Shown: positions 52,089-64,000 of the stretch, piece after piece
Layout: every line of letters starts with the position of its first letter
Position numbering within the stretch: position 1 is the first letter of the stretch
DNA from: Staphylococcus xylosus
GTDB lineage: Bacteria; Bacillota; Bacilli; Staphylococcales; Staphylococcaceae
Assembly (NCBI RefSeq): GCF_002732165.1
Contig: NZ_MRZO01000004.1
Location: 248,001-312,000 of the forward strand
Reading direction: 5' to 3'
Length of the DNA stretch: 64,000 nucleotides
The notes under the pieces: model-generated
Told to the model about the DNA's origin: nothing
Seen by the model: the letters and a program-made list of their open reading frames with translations, nothing else
Database searches by the model: none
Made by a program: the position numbers and the translations under genes

Positions 52089-52481
52089 ATGACGATACTG
52101 AACCAAGTAATTGTTGTCGAAGGAAAGTCAGACAAGAAGCGTGTCAAACAAGTGATTGATCAGCCAATAGAAATTATTTGCACGAATGGAACGATGGGTG
52201 TAGATAAATTAGACGAAATGATTGATACTTTATATGACAAACAAGTGTATATTCTTGTTGATTCGGATGATGAAGGTGAAAGAATACGAAAATGGTTCAA
52301 ACGCTATTTAAGTGAAAGTAGACATATAAGAGTAGATAAACAATATTGCGAAGTCGCTCGTTGTCCTAAACCATATTTATCTAGAGTATTGGAAAAACAT
52401 GGTTTTATAGTTAAGGATGAAGAAAAGGTGGCGAAAGCAAGATTGGATTATATAGCTGAGAGGGTAAGTTTATTAACATGA
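52089..52481 (+). CDS. Toprim-domain protein, RNase M5-like
   Basis: 130 aa from ATG 52089 (GAGGGTGG upstream). Toprim motifs: VIVVEGKSDKKRV (catalytic Glu), ICTNGTMG, YILVDSDDEGERIRKWF (DxD). Resembles the Toprim half of RNase M5, without its C-terminal domain. Stop overlaps the next gene by 4 bp (ATGA). Confidence 0.88.
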   Translation: MTILNQVIVVEGKSDKKRVKQVIDQPIEIICTNGTMGVDKLDEMIDTLYDKQVYILVDSDDEGERIRKWFKRYLSESRHIRVDKQYCEVARCPKPYLSRVLEKHGFIVKDEEKVAKARLDYIAERVSLLT

Positions 52482-52777
52482 ATGTAACAAGTGAACAACG
52501 CGTTGACGTCAATAAATATATAAATGAAGATAAATATCTTATCTTTGGTTATACACCAACATGTGGGACATGTAAGGTTTCTGAACGTATGCTAGATATT
52601 GCTAATGATATTTTGCAATTACCTATAATAAAAATGGACTTAAACTTTCATCCTGATTTTAGTCAAATGTATGAAATTCAATCTGTACCAGTTTTATTAG
52701 TAATGTCAAAAGGTGAAGAGCAAAAAAGGATTTATGCATTTCAATCGGTGCCTTATTTGTTAGAAAATTTAAAATAG
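52478..52777 (+). CDS. Thioredoxin-like protein
   Basis: 99 aa, coupled to the Toprim gene by ATGA. YTPTCGTCKVSERML with CGTC (C29, C32) and cis-Pro in QSVPVLLVM. Same gene pair follows gcvH in S. aureus as I recall. Substrate unknown. Confidence 0.88.
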   Translation: MNVTSEQRVDVNKYINEDKYLIFGYTPTCGTCKVSERMLDIANDILQLPIIKMDLNFHPDFSQMYEIQSVPVLLVMSKGEEQKRIYAFQSVPYLLENLK

Positions 52778-52831
52778 TTATTGACGAAATATTAGTACGA
52801 TGGTAGGATTAAAAATAATTAAATAATGAAA

Positions 52832-52993
52832 CTCTTATCACGAGAGGTGGAGGGATGTGCCCTACGAAGCCCGGCAACCGTCTTTAATAGAAATGGTGCC
52901 AATTCACATAAAGTTTTAAAACTTTAGAAGATGAGAGAAGCGATTTTGCTTTCTCTATACTTCGGTGAACATAGAGAAAGCATTTTTTTAATT
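52832..52993 (+). promoter_or_regulatory. SAM riboswitch (S-box) with terminator, upstream of metNIQ
   Basis: S-box core elements in order: CTTATCACGAGAGGTGGAGG (52833-52852), GAAGCCCGGCAACC (52866-52879), GGTGCCAATTC (52895-52905) and AAGATGAGAGAAGC (52928-52941). Expression platform: TGCTTTCTCTAT (52947-52958), loop, ATAGAGAAAGCA (52971-52982), TTTTTTTA. High SAM should favour the terminator, switching off methionine uptake. Confidence 0.95.
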
Positions 52994-53023
52994 GAAGGAT
53001 TAGCAACACAAGGAGGAAACAGA

Positions 53024-54049
53024 ATGATTGAGTTAAATCAAATAGTCAAAAAGTACAAAACGAAAAAACAGGACGTACTGGCTGTAGATCATGTTGATTT
53101 AAGTATTCAATCAGGCTCGATTTTTGGAGTAGTTGGTTTTTCAGGTGCGGGGAAAAGTACTTTAATTAGACTTTTAAATAATCTCGAACAACCAACTTCA
53201 GGAGACGTCATTATCGATGGAGATACAATTGGTAAGCTATCAAAATCACAGTTAAGAAAAAAGCGTCAAAAAGTGAGCATGATATTTCAACATTTTAATT
53301 TACTATGGTCGCGTACTGTATTAAATAATATTACATTTCCATTGGAAATAGCGGGTGTGCCTCGCCGTGAAGCAAAACAACGGGCAAAAGAATTAGTAGA
53401 ACTTGTTGGACTGAAAGGTAGAGAAAGTGCGTATCCTTCAGAACTGTCAGGTGGTCAAAAACAACGTGTCGGCATTGCGCGAGCGTTAGCAAACGAACCA
53501 ACTGTATTGCTTTGTGATGAAGCGACAAGTGCATTAGATCCTCAAACAACAGATGAAATTTTAGAATTATTATTGAAAATTAAAGAAGAAAGAAATTTAA
53601 CAATTGTAATCATCACACACGAAATGCATGTCATTAGACGCATATGTGACGAAGTAGCTGTTATGGAAAACGGTCGCGTGATTGAACAAGGTCTAGTTTC
53701 CACAGTTTTTGAGAATCCACAACATGCGGTTACAAAACGTTTTGTTAAAGATGATTTAAATGATGATTTTGATAAATCTATTAGCGACTTAGTGTCACTT
53801 AATGAAGATGATTATGTTGTTCGTTTGAATTTCACAGGGAATAATACCACGCAACCTCTCGTGTCATACATAACGAAAACGCATAACATCGATGTGAATA
53901 TATTAGAAGCTAATATTAAACATACAAAAGATGGTTCACTTGGTTTCTTAGTAATTCAATTGAGTGATGTAAATTCAGAAAAATTCGAAAAGTTTAAAAA
54001 TGATTTAGAAGCACAGCATGTGTCAGTGGAGGTGTTAAGACATGGGTAA
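53024..54049 (+). CDS. metN: Methionine ABC transporter ATP-binding protein
   Basis: 341 aa from ATG 53024 after AAGGAGGAAACAG (an earlier in-frame ATG at 52931 lies inside the riboswitch). Walker [12 protein letters not shown], signature LSGGQKQR, Walker [13 protein letters not shown], and the C-terminal NIL domain (about 265-341) that senses methionine. Drives import with MetI and MetQ. Overlaps metI by 8 bp. Confidence 0.96.
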   Translation: MIELNQIVKKYKTKKQDVLAVDHVDLSIQSGSIFGVVGFSGAGKSTLIRLLNNLEQPTSGDVIIDGDTIGKLSKSQLRKKRQKVSMIFQHFNLLWSRTVLNNITFPLEIAGVPRREAKQRAKELVELVGLKGRESAYPSELSGGQKQRVGIARALANEPTVLLCDEATSALDPQTTDEILELLLKIKEERNLTIVIITHEMHVIRRICDEVAVMENGRVIEQGLVSTVFENPQHAVTKRFVKDDLNDDFDKSISDLVSLNEDDYVVRLNFTGNNTTQPLVSYITKTHNIDVNILEANIKHTKDGSLGFLVIQLSDVNSEKFEKFKNDLEAQHVSVEVLRHG

Positions 54050-54737
54050 TTCATTGAGTGACATCCTCCGCGAGATGTTTACAATGCCAAACGTCAGTTG
54101 GGACGAAGTTTGGTTAGCGACATACGAAACAATTTATATGACAGTTATTTCGACAATTTTTGCCTTTGTACTAGGCTTAATATTAGGTGTTTTACTCTTT
54201 TTATCAGCTAAAAGCAAATCACCTATAGCGAGAGTTTTCTATACTATTGTTTCATTTATAGTTAACTTGTTTAGAGCGATACCATTTATTATTTTAATCT
54301 TATTGTTAATTCCGTTTACAAGTTTAGTCTTAGGCACGATTAGTGGTCCAACAGGAGCATTACCAGCTTTAATCATTAGTGCCGCGCCTTTCTATGCCAG
54401 ACTTGTAGAAATTGCATTTAAAGAGATTGATAAAGGCGTTATTGAAGCAGCTTGGTCAATGGGTGCCACTACTTGGACAGTAGTCAAAAAAGTATTATTA
54501 CCTGAAGCGATGCCAGCATTAATTTCAGGTATTACTGTCACAGCGATTGCTTTAGTAGGATCTACTGCAGTAGCCGGTGTTATTGGTGCAGGTGGCTTAG
54601 GTAACCTAGCTTATTTAACAGGTTTCACCAGAAATCAAAATGACGTTATTTTTGTTTCAACAATTTTAATCCTTATTATTGTGTTCATCATTCAATTTAT
54701 TGGTGATTGGGCTACTAATAAAATTGATAAGAGATAA
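54042..54737 (+). CDS. metI: Methionine ABC transporter permease
   Basis: 231 aa. Five membrane helices; EAA loop [29 protein letters not shown] that contacts MetN. Starts inside the end of metN; metQ follows 24 bp after. Confidence 0.96.
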   Translation: MGNSLSDILREMFTMPNVSWDEVWLATYETIYMTVISTIFAFVLGLILGVLLFLSAKSKSPIARVFYTIVSFIVNLFRAIPFIILILLLIPFTSLVLGTISGPTGALPALIISAAPFYARLVEIAFKEIDKGVIEAAWSMGATTWTVVKKVLLPEAMPALISGITVTAIALVGSTAVAGVIGAGGLGNLAYLTGFTRNQNDVIFVSTILILIIVFIIQFIGDWATNKIDKR

Positions 54738-54760
54738 TCTTAAAAAGGGGGACTTTTTAT

Positions 54761-55576
54761 ATGAAAAAATTATTTAGCTTAGCTTCTGTACTTGTATTAG
54801 CGCTTGTTTTAGCAGCTTGTGGAAATAGTGGTGGCAGTGAAGATAAAAAAATTACAGTAGGTGCTTCTCCAGCTCCTCATGCTGAAATTTTAGAAAAAGC
54901 CAAGCCATTATTAAAAGATAAAGGCTATGATTTGAAGATTAAAACAATTAATGATTATACAACACCGAATAAATTATTAGATAAAGGTGAATTAGACGCA
55001 AACTTTTTCCAACATACACCTTACTTAAAAACTGAGAAAAAAGATAAAGGATATAAAGTAGAATCAGCAGGTAATGTTCATTTAGAACCAATGGCTGTTT
55101 ATTCTAAAAAATATAAGAGTCTAAAAGATTTACCAAAAGGTGCCACTGTTTATGTTTCTAATAATCCAGCTGAAGAAGGCCGTTTCTTAAAATTCTTCCA
55201 AGATGCAGGATTAATTAAAATAAAAGATGGTGTGAAGATTGAAGATGCTAAATTTGATGATATCGTAGAAAACAAAAAAGATATCAAATTTAATAATAAA
55301 CAATCTGCAGAATACTTACCGAAAATTTATCAAAATGAAGATGCTGATGCAGTAATTATCAACTCTAATTTTGCAATCGATCAAAAATTAAGTCCTAAAG
55401 ATGATTCTATTGTATTAGAGAAAGCGAAAGACAATCCTTACGCTAATTTAATTGCTGTTAAAGAAGGACATAAAGATGATAAAAAAATCAAAGCATTGAT
55501 GGAAGTATTACAATCTAAAGAAATTAAAGATGAAATCGATAAAAAATATGATGGTGCCGTAGTTCCAGCAAAATAA
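54761..55576 (+). CDS. metQ: Methionine ABC transporter substrate-binding lipoprotein
   Basis: 271 aa. Signal peptide and lipobox LVLAAC (Cys20). NlpA/MetQ pattern: VGASPAPHAEILEKAKPLLKDKGYDLKIKTINDYTTPN, DANFFQHTPYL, AVYSKKYKSLKDLPKGATV. Binds methionine (or Gly-Met) outside and hands it to MetI. Last gene of the S-box operon; hairpin ATCCCCTTT...AAAGGGGATTTTTG follows. Confidence 0.95.
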   Translation: MKKLFSLASVLVLALVLAACGNSGGSEDKKITVGASPAPHAEILEKAKPLLKDKGYDLKIKTINDYTTPNKLLDKGELDANFFQHTPYLKTEKKDKGYKVESAGNVHLEPMAVYSKKYKSLKDLPKGATVYVSNNPAEEGRFLKFFQDAGLIKIKDGVKIEDAKFDDIVENKKDIKFNNKQSAEYLPKIYQNEDADAVIINSNFAIDQKLSPKDDSIVLEKAKDNPYANLIAVKEGHKDDKKIKALMEVLQSKEIKDEIDKKYDGAVVPAK

Positions 55577-55586
55577 TATCGAAATA

Positions 55587-55706
55587 GTTATCATCCCCTT
55601 TGCCTTAATGGTTAAAGGGGATTTTTGTGTGTTCTTTGTTAAAGGCTCTATAAAAATAAAAAAGCACTAGCTATTCACTAGCTTGAATAGTTAGTGCTTT
55701 TCTGAG
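55587..55706. terminator. Two terminators after metQ
   Basis: ATCCCCTTTGCC...GTTAAAGGGGATTTTTGTG (55592-55628) ends metNIQ. A second hairpin, AAAAGCACTA(GCTA)...TAGTTAGTGCTTTT (55668-55701), can act on both strands. The rest of 55577-55919 holds no gene. Confidence 0.85.
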
Positions 55707-55919
55707 ATTTTGAGTATTTATTAGATGAATTTAACTCATATTATTAATTAATTGAACTATTTAAAAAGTGACAACAGTGTTAGTTTTATCTACTTTATTA
55801 CATGTTATCATTGAATTATCGACAACATTGAATCGATGTCGTTTTGACATTTTAGCTATTTGTAAGTTAAAACGCATCTTATTAATAAATAAAATTTAAA
55901 TATTAAGGAGTGAATTGAA

Positions 55920-56093
55920 GTGAGCCTAAAAGAAATGTGGAATTATTTATTAAACAAGAAGTGGCGAACTAATGATGTATTATCAATTATAGCCTGTATG
56001 TTTGTTGTGAGTATGGTTACAACACCATTGGTTGGGGTACCAGTAGGTGCTATCGTCTATTTACTTTGGTTTGATAAAAATTTCAAAAAATAA
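55920..56093 (+). CDS. Small membrane protein, paralogue of 27754-27927
   Basis: 57 aa, GTG start after TAAGGAG. MSLKEMWNYLLNKKWRTNDV then a membrane segment with TPLVGVPVGAIVYLLWF. Shares start, KKW and TPL-GVP-G with the paralogue 28 kb to the left. Unknown. Confidence 0.75.
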   Translation: MSLKEMWNYLLNKKWRTNDVLSIIACMFVVSMVTTPLVGVPVGAIVYLLWFDKNFKK

Positions 56094-56404
56094 GTCGAAA
56101 TTAATTAGTATTTAGATTTAATACTAACAGAAAGTGTAATAAAGTATTTCCTAGCAGTTAAGTTTGAATTAAACAATTCTAAGGTGTAAAATATAATTAA
56201 GTTATAATTAATATATTTGCTAAGTTAAATGCCAAAGGTACCATTGTTACTTTGAGAATTTAATGTTATTAGTTTCCAATTGTTAATTTTAACTGTGATG
56301 GGAGAGCTTAAAATAATTAGAGACATAGATTTTCTTATAGCTCTATTTATTGATATATCACATGTATGGAATATCATTTTCGCTATTGATATTTTATCAT
56401 TTTT

Positions 56405-56482
56405 AAACCCGACAATTATGTTATATGCATTTTCATTTCAATATAGATGAAAACGTGTATAAGTTATGTGTCGGGTTTTATT
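56405..56482. repeat. Long hairpin ending in a T-run
   Basis: AAACCCGAC (56405-56413) pairs with GTCGGGTTT (56470-56478); inside, ATATGCATTTTCAT pairs with ATGAAAACGTGTAT almost completely. TTTTATTT follows. No gene in the 600-bp gap 56094-56710 explains it; it could end an unknown transcript or be one. Another terminator, ACCGAGACAT...ATGCCTCGG (56662-56690), belongs to the minus-strand gene 56711. Confidence 0.6.
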
Positions 56483-56710
56483 TGTGATACTATACTTGAT
56501 AAAAAATTAGATGAATCTTCTCGTGGACTAAAATCATAGAAATCAATTTTTGCATTAACGATTCCATATATTAATCTAACCCTAACAGATTTATCTAGCT
56601 GAAACTTTAGTATTTCTTTTAAAATTTTAACCACAACTATTGATAGTTAAATACATAAAAAAACCGAGACATACATTTATGCCTCGGAATCATTTGTACT
56701 TATTTGATTA

Positions 56711-57739
56711 TTACGATTGATCGTATTCGTCTTTAATATCACCGACAATGTTTTCTAAAATATTTTCCATTGTAATAATACCAAGGGGGGTTTGATGTTC
56801 GTCTTCCACTAGAGCTATATGAATTTGGTGAGACTTCATTTGCTCTAAGACTTGATGATATTTTGAATTTAATTTGATTTTAAGAATTTCATGAGTAATA
56901 TCATTAAGCGAGTTGATATCATTACTTAATAGATCTTTTGCATGTATATAACCTACAATTTGTGTAGTGGTGTCTTTAATTACTGGAAATCTTGTGTAAT
57001 TTGCATTACTTACGTATGCTTTAGTTTCGTCAATATTACTATTGATATCAACAACTGAGACTTTTTCAAGTGGCAAGTAGCCGTCTACAATTTTCATTTC
57101 ATCGAACGCGAAAGCACGATTTATGTGTGTTAACTCATTTTCAGAAATTTCTCCGCCTTCATGACTTTCTTTAATTAATAGTTTTAATTCTTCTTCTGAA
57201 TGATATAATTCACTTTCTTTAGCAGGTTGCATACCAAACATTTTTAAAATTAATCTTGCCGAGCCGTTAAGAATATAAATAAATGGATAAAATAATTTGT
57301 AAAACATGATGATTGGCTTAGCGATAAATAATGTGATTTGTTCGGCTTTTTGAATTGCAATTGTTTTAGGTGCCATTTCACCGACAACCACGTGTAAATA
57401 AGTTGCAATTACAAACGCACTAATTAATGTGAATATATGAATCATTGTTTCTGAAAGACCTAAACTACTAAAAATAGGATGTAATAAAAACTCAAAGGTA
57501 GATTCACCGACCATTCCAATACCTAAAGCTGTAATCGTAATACCAAGTTGACAAGCAGCTAAATATTCATCTAAGTGTGAAACTACTTTTTGTGCGGCAA
57601 CTGCTTTCTTATTGTCTCCGTTCGCAAGTGAGTTAATCCTAGATGTTCGAACTTTAACGATTGCGAATTCTGTCGCCACAAAGAACGCGGTTAATATCAA
57701 TAATAAAATAAATATAAATAAACTAATAATGGTTCCCAA
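56711..57739 (-). CDS. CNNM/HlyC-CorC-family membrane protein with CBS domains
   Basis: 342 aa. Hydrophobic DUF21 (CNNM) domain to about residue 185 with VATEFAIVKVRTSRI and VVGEMAPKTIAIQKAEQ, then two CBS domains (VVDINSNIDETKAYVSNANYTRFPVIKD; HQIHIALVEDEHQTPLGIITMENILENIVGDI). The C-terminal CorC/HlyC domain of longer homologues is absent. Family members transport Mg2+ or protect against it. ATG lacks a strong ribosome site (AGGAATTAATTAATTTTTGGG). Confidence 0.9.
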   Translation of the reverse strand: MGTIISLFIFILLLILTAFFVATEFAIVKVRTSRINSLANGDNKKAVAAQKVVSHLDEYLAACQLGITITALGIGMVGESTFEFLLHPIFSSLGLSETMIHIFTLISAFVIATYLHVVVGEMAPKTIAIQKAEQITLFIAKPIIMFYKLFYPFIYILNGSARLILKMFGMQPAKESELYHSEEELKLLIKESHEGGEISENELTHINRAFAFDEMKIVDGYLPLEKVSVVDINSNIDETKAYVSNANYTRFPVIKDTTTQIVGYIHAKDLLSNDINSLNDITHEILKIKLNSKYHQVLEQMKSHQIHIALVEDEHQTPLGIITMENILENIVGDIKDEYDQS

Positions 57740-57892
57740 AAATTAATTAATTCCTCCGATATGTTTGTTATTCAATCATTTCTGATTGGTATTCTATTAT
57801 ATAAAAAGTACAGGTTTATAGCTAGTGTAAAGAATTACTTTATGTGAAATAAGGTGGTTGAACGATAAATGTAATACAAAATAAAAAAATCA

Positions 57893-58741
57893 TTAGTCAT
57901 CTGCTGTAATTTTTCCTAATTTATAACTAATAACAAATCCTAATATAAGTGTAATGATTGAAATTATCCAAATTATAAATGTGCCAGGTAGACCTGGGAA
58001 CACTGCATAAAGTGAGCCAACTACAAAACCTATAATAAGGGCATATGTGAGAAAAGTATAATAAGATAGTAAATACTGAATTAATTTACTCGAGAATAAA
58101 AATCCGCAAATAACACCAAACCCTACTGTTAATAAAATAGGTATTGCCGCAAAGTTTAATGACATAAATTCTGAAATAGCAAACATTACTGTGCCATAAA
58201 CCCCAAAGACGAGTAACATGAATGAACCTGATATTCCAGGTAATAACATTGCACTAGAGGCACACATACCCGCAATAAAATATTTAATCACTAAACCAGA
58301 ATTTAATGTTAAAGTTTCTCCAGCATGTTTGTCTCCGTTATTGAGTAATGTAATAACTACTATAATAACGATACCTAATACTAATAATATATAATGCAGT
58401 GTATTAAATGTTTGTTTGAATTTAGACGTTTTCAATAGGTAAGGAATAATTCCTCCGATAAGACCAACAAAAAAGAACATTGTTGGGATCGTGTGTGTAC
58501 TTAGTAAGTAATTAATGAGTTTACTTAATACTCCAATTGCGATAACCATACCCAGACCTATAGGTATTAAGAATTTCAAACTTTCCCAAAATCGTTTTGA
58601 AAAAATGCCGCTAATGGAACGTATGAAATCATCATAGATACCTAGTAACAGTGCAATTGTCCCACCGCTTACGCCAGGGACTAAGTCAGTCGTACCCATT
58701 GCAAAACCTTTCCATAAATTAGACCATTTAATTTTTGACAT
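57893..58741 (-). CDS. DUF368 undecaprenyl-phosphate transporter (PopT-like)
   Basis: 282 aa, about eight to nine membrane helices in two repeats, each with the DUF368 hallmark: MGTTDLVPGVSGGTIALLLGIYD and SSAMLLPGISGSFMLLVFGVYG. Proteins of this family (PopT) return the lipid carrier C55-P across the membrane for cell-wall synthesis, known in S. aureus and Vibrio. AAAGGAGAAAG before ATG. Confidence 0.88.
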   Translation of the reverse strand: MSKIKWSNLWKGFAMGTTDLVPGVSGGTIALLLGIYDDFIRSISGIFSKRFWESLKFLIPIGLGMVIAIGVLSKLINYLLSTHTIPTMFFFVGLIGGIIPYLLKTSKFKQTFNTLHYILLVLGIVIIVVITLLNNGDKHAGETLTLNSGLVIKYFIAGMCASSAMLLPGISGSFMLLVFGVYGTVMFAISEFMSLNFAAIPILLTVGFGVICGFLFSSKLIQYLLSYYTFLTYALIIGFVVGSLYAVFPGLPGTFIIWIISIITLILGFVISYKLGKITADD

Positions 58742-59105
58742 ATCTTTCTCCTTTTTTAATAATGTAGTAATGATATTAGCATAAAAAAGTGAAATACAAT
58801 ATTATAAACACAAAGAAACTAAATGATGTAGATACCATATTTATAATGCGAAAAAACATGGAAAAGAGACTCTAATGTATTGAGAACATTAAGGTGGCTT
58901 TTATCATTTACAAAAATCATAGTATTATTATCGAAAATTATTGTGTTTTAATAACGATTTTAATTTAGCACTAGAAAAGGTTTATATTCGTATATAACTA
59001 CGTTATAATTAGATGATGTAACAAGTGCTCAGTCTTTTGACTGTAGATTAAAATTATTATAAACTAGATAGGAAAAACATATCATATAATACGGAGGGAA
59101 TATGT
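58742..59105. other. Upstream region of the suf operon
   Basis: 360 bp without gene. TATAAT-like GTTATAATTAG near 59004-59014 may be the suf -10. GGAGGGA (59091-59097) precedes sufC. No clear binding site for a known iron or redox regulator was recognised. Confidence 0.5.
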
Positions 59106-59867
59106 ATGCCATCAACATTAGAAATTAAGGACCTACATGTGTCTATAGAAGATAAAGAGATTCTAAAGGGTGTTAATTTAACAATTAACACAGGTGAAAT
59201 ACACGCAGTTATGGGACCAAACGGTACTGGTAAATCAACATTATCATCAGCAATCATGGGCCACCCAAGCTACGAAGTAACAAAAGGGGAAGTAATCTTA
59301 GACGGCGTTAATATCTTAGAATTAGAAGTTGACGAACGTGCAAAAGCTGGTCTTTTCTTAGCAATGCAATATCCATCAGAAATCACTGGTGTAACAAATG
59401 CAGACTTCATGCGTTCAGCAATAAATGCTAAACGTGAAGAAGGTGAAGAAATCAATTTAATGCAATTTATCAAAAAACTTGATAAAGAAATGGATTACTT
59501 AGATATCGATCAAGATATGGCACAACGTTACTTAAATGAAGGTTTCTCTGGCGGTGAGAAGAAACGTAATGAAATTCTTCAATTAATGATGTTAGAACCA
59601 AAATTCGCAATTTTAGATGAAATTGACTCAGGTTTAGATATTGATGCATTAAAAGTTGTTTCTAAAGGGATCAACCAAATGCGTGGAGACGAATTTGGCT
59701 CATTAATTATCACGCACTATCAACGTCTATTAAATTACATTACGCCTGATCATGTTCACGTTATGTATGGCGGTAAAGTAGTTACTTCTGGTGGTCCAGA
59801 ATTAGCTAAGCGTCTTGAAGAAGAAGGTTACGAATGGGTTAAAGAAGAGTACGGTGCTACAGAATAA
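59106..59867 (+). CDS. sufC: Fe-S cluster assembly ATPase SufC
   Basis: 253 aa. ABC ATPase of the SufBCD scaffold: Walker [18 protein letters not shown], signature [13 protein letters not shown], Walker [13 protein letters not shown]. Soluble. First of sufC-D-S-U-B. Confidence 0.97.
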   Translation: MPSTLEIKDLHVSIEDKEILKGVNLTINTGEIHAVMGPNGTGKSTLSSAIMGHPSYEVTKGEVILDGVNILELEVDERAKAGLFLAMQYPSEITGVTNADFMRSAINAKREEGEEINLMQFIKKLDKEMDYLDIDQDMAQRYLNEGFSGGEKKRNEILQLMMLEPKFAILDEIDSGLDIDALKVVSKGINQMRGDEFGSLIITHYQRLLNYITPDHVHVMYGGKVVTSGGPELAKRLEEEGYEWVKEEYGATE

Positions 59868-59968
59868 GTCTCAACTCATATGAAACATATTAATTTAGAT
59901 GAAGATTTAAGGTCTTGATTTATACCGATGAATTAAATCATACAATCATCAAATGGGAGGAAAAAAGT

Positions 59969-61276
59969 ATGACGACTGAAACTTTGAACATTTCTGAAGC
60001 GCAACTAGTTGAATATTCACAAGCCCATAATGAACCTACTTGGCTAACAGAATTACGTAAAGAAGCGTTAAAATTAACTGAAACTTTAGAAATGCCAAAA
60101 CCAGATAAAACAAAAATTAACAGATGGGATTTTGACTCATTTAAGCAACATGAAACTACAGGTAGCGTATATCAAACGTTAGAAGAATTACCAGAAGCAG
60201 TAAAAGATATTATCGATATAGATAATTCTGAAAATTTGATTATTCAACATAATAATACATTGGCTTTTACTAAAGTTTCTGATTCTGCAAAAAATGATGG
60301 CGTTATCGTTGAAGGTTTATCTGAGGCTTTAGTTAACCATCCAGATTTAGTAAAACAATATTTCATGAATGAAACTGTAACTGTTGATGAACATAGATTA
60401 ACAGCATTACACACTGCATTATTAAACGGTGGCGTATTTGTATATGTACCTAAAAATGTGGTTGTAGAACATCCAATTCAATACGTTGTCTTACACGACG
60501 ATGAACAAGCAAGTTTCTACAATCATGTCCTTATTAGTACAGAGGAAAGTGCAGAAGTGACATACGTTGAAAACTATCTATCAAATGCTAGCGGTGAAGG
60601 TAGCCAGTTGAATATCGTCTCAGAAGTAAATGCAGGAGCAAACTCAAAAATCACTTATGGTTCTGTAGATTATTTAGATAAAGGTTTTACTGGTCATATC
60701 ATTCGTCGTGGTGTTACGCAAGCAGATGCGACAATTAATTGGGCACTTGGACTTATGAATGAAGGTAGCCAGATTATTGATAATACAACAAACTTAATTG
60801 GTGATCGTTCAGAAAGTGAATTAAAATCTGTTGTAGTAGGTACAGGTAGTCAAAAAGTTAATTTAACATCAAAAATTGTTCAATATGGTAAAGAAACAAA
60901 TGGCTATATTTTAAAACATGGTGTTATGCTTGAAAGTGCCTCAACCGTATTTAATGGTATTGGATACATCAAACACGGTGGCGCTAAATCAAATGCTAAC
61001 CAAGAATCTCGTGTATTGATGTTATCTGAAAATGCGCGTGGGGATGCTAACCCAATCTTATTAATTGATGAAGATGATGTAGAAGCAGGACACGCAGCTT
61101 CAGTTGGCCGTGTAGACCCAGAGCAATTATACTACTTAATGAGTCGTGGTATTTCTCGTCAAGAAGCAGAACGCTTAGTTATCCATGGTTTCTTAGATCC
61201 AGTGGTTCGTGAACTACCAATTGAAGATGTTAAACGTCAATTACGTGACGTAATTGAATTAAAAGTAAACAAATAG
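59969..61276 (+). CDS. sufD: Fe-S cluster assembly protein SufD
   Basis: 435 aa from ATG 59969 (GGGAGGAAAAAAG). Beta-helix family pattern: VFVYVPKNVVVEHPIQYVV, QASFYNHVLISTEESAEVTYVENY and C-terminal EAGHAASVGRVDPEQLYYLMSRGISRQEAERLVIHGF. Pairs with SufB on SufC. Confidence 0.97.
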   Translation: MTTETLNISEAQLVEYSQAHNEPTWLTELRKEALKLTETLEMPKPDKTKINRWDFDSFKQHETTGSVYQTLEELPEAVKDIIDIDNSENLIIQHNNTLAFTKVSDSAKNDGVIVEGLSEALVNHPDLVKQYFMNETVTVDEHRLTALHTALLNGGVFVYVPKNVVVEHPIQYVVLHDDEQASFYNHVLISTEESAEVTYVENYLSNASGEGSQLNIVSEVNAGANSKITYGSVDYLDKGFTGHIIRRGVTQADATINWALGLMNEGSQIIDNTTNLIGDRSESELKSVVVGTGSQKVNLTSKIVQYGKETNGYILKHGVMLESASTVFNGIGYIKHGGAKSNANQESRVLMLSENARGDANPILLIDEDDVEAGHAASVGRVDPEQLYYLMSRGISRQEAERLVIHGFLDPVVRELPIEDVKRQLRDVIELKVNK

Positions 61277-61384
61277 ACTTTAAATTGAAGTTAGGACAAT
61301 AGTAATGAGAACGGGAAGTCCAATTTTGACCGTAACGATAAAGAAAGTATAACGATCTATCAATTGTGACTGAACCTTTGCTAA

Positions 61385-63104
<1,720 letters not shown>

Positions 63105-63286
63105 GATTAAACTGAAGTTGATGCATTGACAATGTGTAAAATTCCATTCAAACTAGGGATTACAACATGATATTTAATGTAGCTAAAGGTTTAATATATT
63201 GTCTATTTAAATAGCATATAAAAAGTAAATACACAAAATGATTTTTGCACGTAAGTCGTTTTTAATATATAAAAGGAGTGATTTAA

Positions 63287-64000
63287 ATGGCTAAAAAAGC
63301 ACCTGATGTTGGAGATTATCAATATGGTTTCCATGATGAAGATGTTTCCATTTTTAGATCAGAACGTGGTTTGACGGAAAATATTGTCCGTGAAATTTCA
63401 AGCATGAAAGATGAACCAGAATGGATGCTTAACTATAGATTGAAATCATTAAAACAATTCTACAAAATGCCGATGCCACAATGGGGTGGAGATTTATCTG
63501 AATTGGACTTCGATGATATCACTTACTATGTTAAACCATCTGAAAATACAGAACGTTCATGGGATGAAGTACCTGAAGAAATCAAACGTACGTTTGATAA
63601 ATTAGGTATTCCTGAAGCAGAACAAAAATACCTTGCTGGTGTTTCTGCACAATATGAATCTGAAGTTGTTTATCATAATATGGAAAAAGAACTTGAAGAT
63701 AAAGGAATTATCTTTAAAGATACAGATAGTGCATTAAGAGAAAACGAAGAGTTATTCAGACAATATTTCTCAACAGTTGTACCTGCAGCTGACAACAAGT
63801 TCTCAGCATTAAACTCAGCTGTTTGGTCTGGTGGTTCATTTATTTATGTACCTAAAAACATTAAATTAGATACACCATTACAAGCATATTTCCGTATTAA
63901 CTCTGAAAATATGGGACAATTTGAACGTACATTAATCATCGCTGATGAAGGTGCATCTGTTAACTATGTTGAGGGTTGTACAGCTCCTGTTTACTCAACG
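63287..64000 (+). CDS. sufB: Fe-S cluster assembly protein SufB, N-terminal part
   Basis: First 238 codons; the gene runs past the window edge. AAAAGGAGTG before [23 protein letters not shown]..., [22 protein letters not shown] and [27 protein letters not shown] are typical of SufB. Forms the scaffold with SufC and SufD. Confidence 0.97.
   Translation, partial: MAKKAPDVGDYQYGFHDEDVSIFRSERGLTENIVREISSMKDEPEWMLNYRLKSLKQFYKMPMPQWGGDLSELDFDDITYYVKPSENTERSWDEVPEEIKRTFDKLGIPEAEQKYLAGVSAQYESEVVYHNMEKELEDKGIIFKDTDSALRENEELFRQYFSTVVPAADNKFSALNSAVWSGGSFIYVPKNIKLDTPLQAYFRINSENMGQFERTLIIADEGASVNYVEGCTAPVYST

Overview
The window is chromosomal DNA of a low-GC Gram-positive coccus of the genus Staphylococcus. 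The order gpmI-eno-(membrane protein)-secG-est-rnr-smpB-ssrA at the left and gcvH-(Toprim)-(Trx)-metNIQ-...-sufCDSUB at the right is the order I know from the S. aureus chromosome. Several housekeeping proteins (enolase, esterase, SufS) and the tmRNA tag (GKENNNFAVAA) differ from the S. aureus versions I remember, so this looks like a relative of S. aureus rather than S. aureus itself. That species statement rests on memory of family sequences, not on a search.

Layout. (1) 1-7356: core genes ending in the tmRNA gene ssrA. (2) 7343-23653: a 16.3-kb phage-inducible chromosomal island (PICI, SaPI-like) integrated in the 3' end of ssrA and bounded by a 14-nt direct repeat. Its left arm, read leftward, holds a master repressor, a tyrosine integrase and a uracil-DNA-glycosylase-fold cargo protein. 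Rightward come a small Cro-like regulator, a BRO-type antirepressor, small proteins, a primase-helicase, an iteron-bearing origin, a coiled-coil protein, a protein resembling an inactive prohead protease, a candidate sRNA, a GC-rich cos-like block, a P27-type small terminase and three overlapping or closely spaced regulator-like genes. The right end carries unrecognised cargo: a separately expressed three-gene module (18912-20952), a zinc-binding protein and a membrane-anchored coiled-coil protein. (3) 23654-48000: a species-variable zone of lipoproteins, fosB, acetyltransferases, a phage connector-gene remnant, a MazG-like gene with an SOS box, cadDX, several VOC proteins, an ACR3-like transporter and many small proteins, four of which (54-58 aa) resemble one another. 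(4) 48001-64000: core metabolism and redox genes (ohr, aroD, nitroreductase, thioredoxin-like proteins, Spx/ArsC-like protein, gcvH), the S-box-controlled metNIQ methionine importer, a CNNM/CBS protein, a DUF368 lipid-carrier transporter and the start of the suf iron-sulfur operon.

How it works together. The island has the parts of a molecular parasite of phages: repressor-controlled divergent promoters, excision by integrase, autonomous replication from iterons, and a packaging and regulation module that would act on a helper phage's late genes. The parts least explained by known PICI biology are the UDG-like gene beside the integrase, the prohead-protease-like protein lacking the expected His, and the three-gene module 18912-20952. 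These are the best places to look for undescribed anti-phage or phage-hijacking functions.
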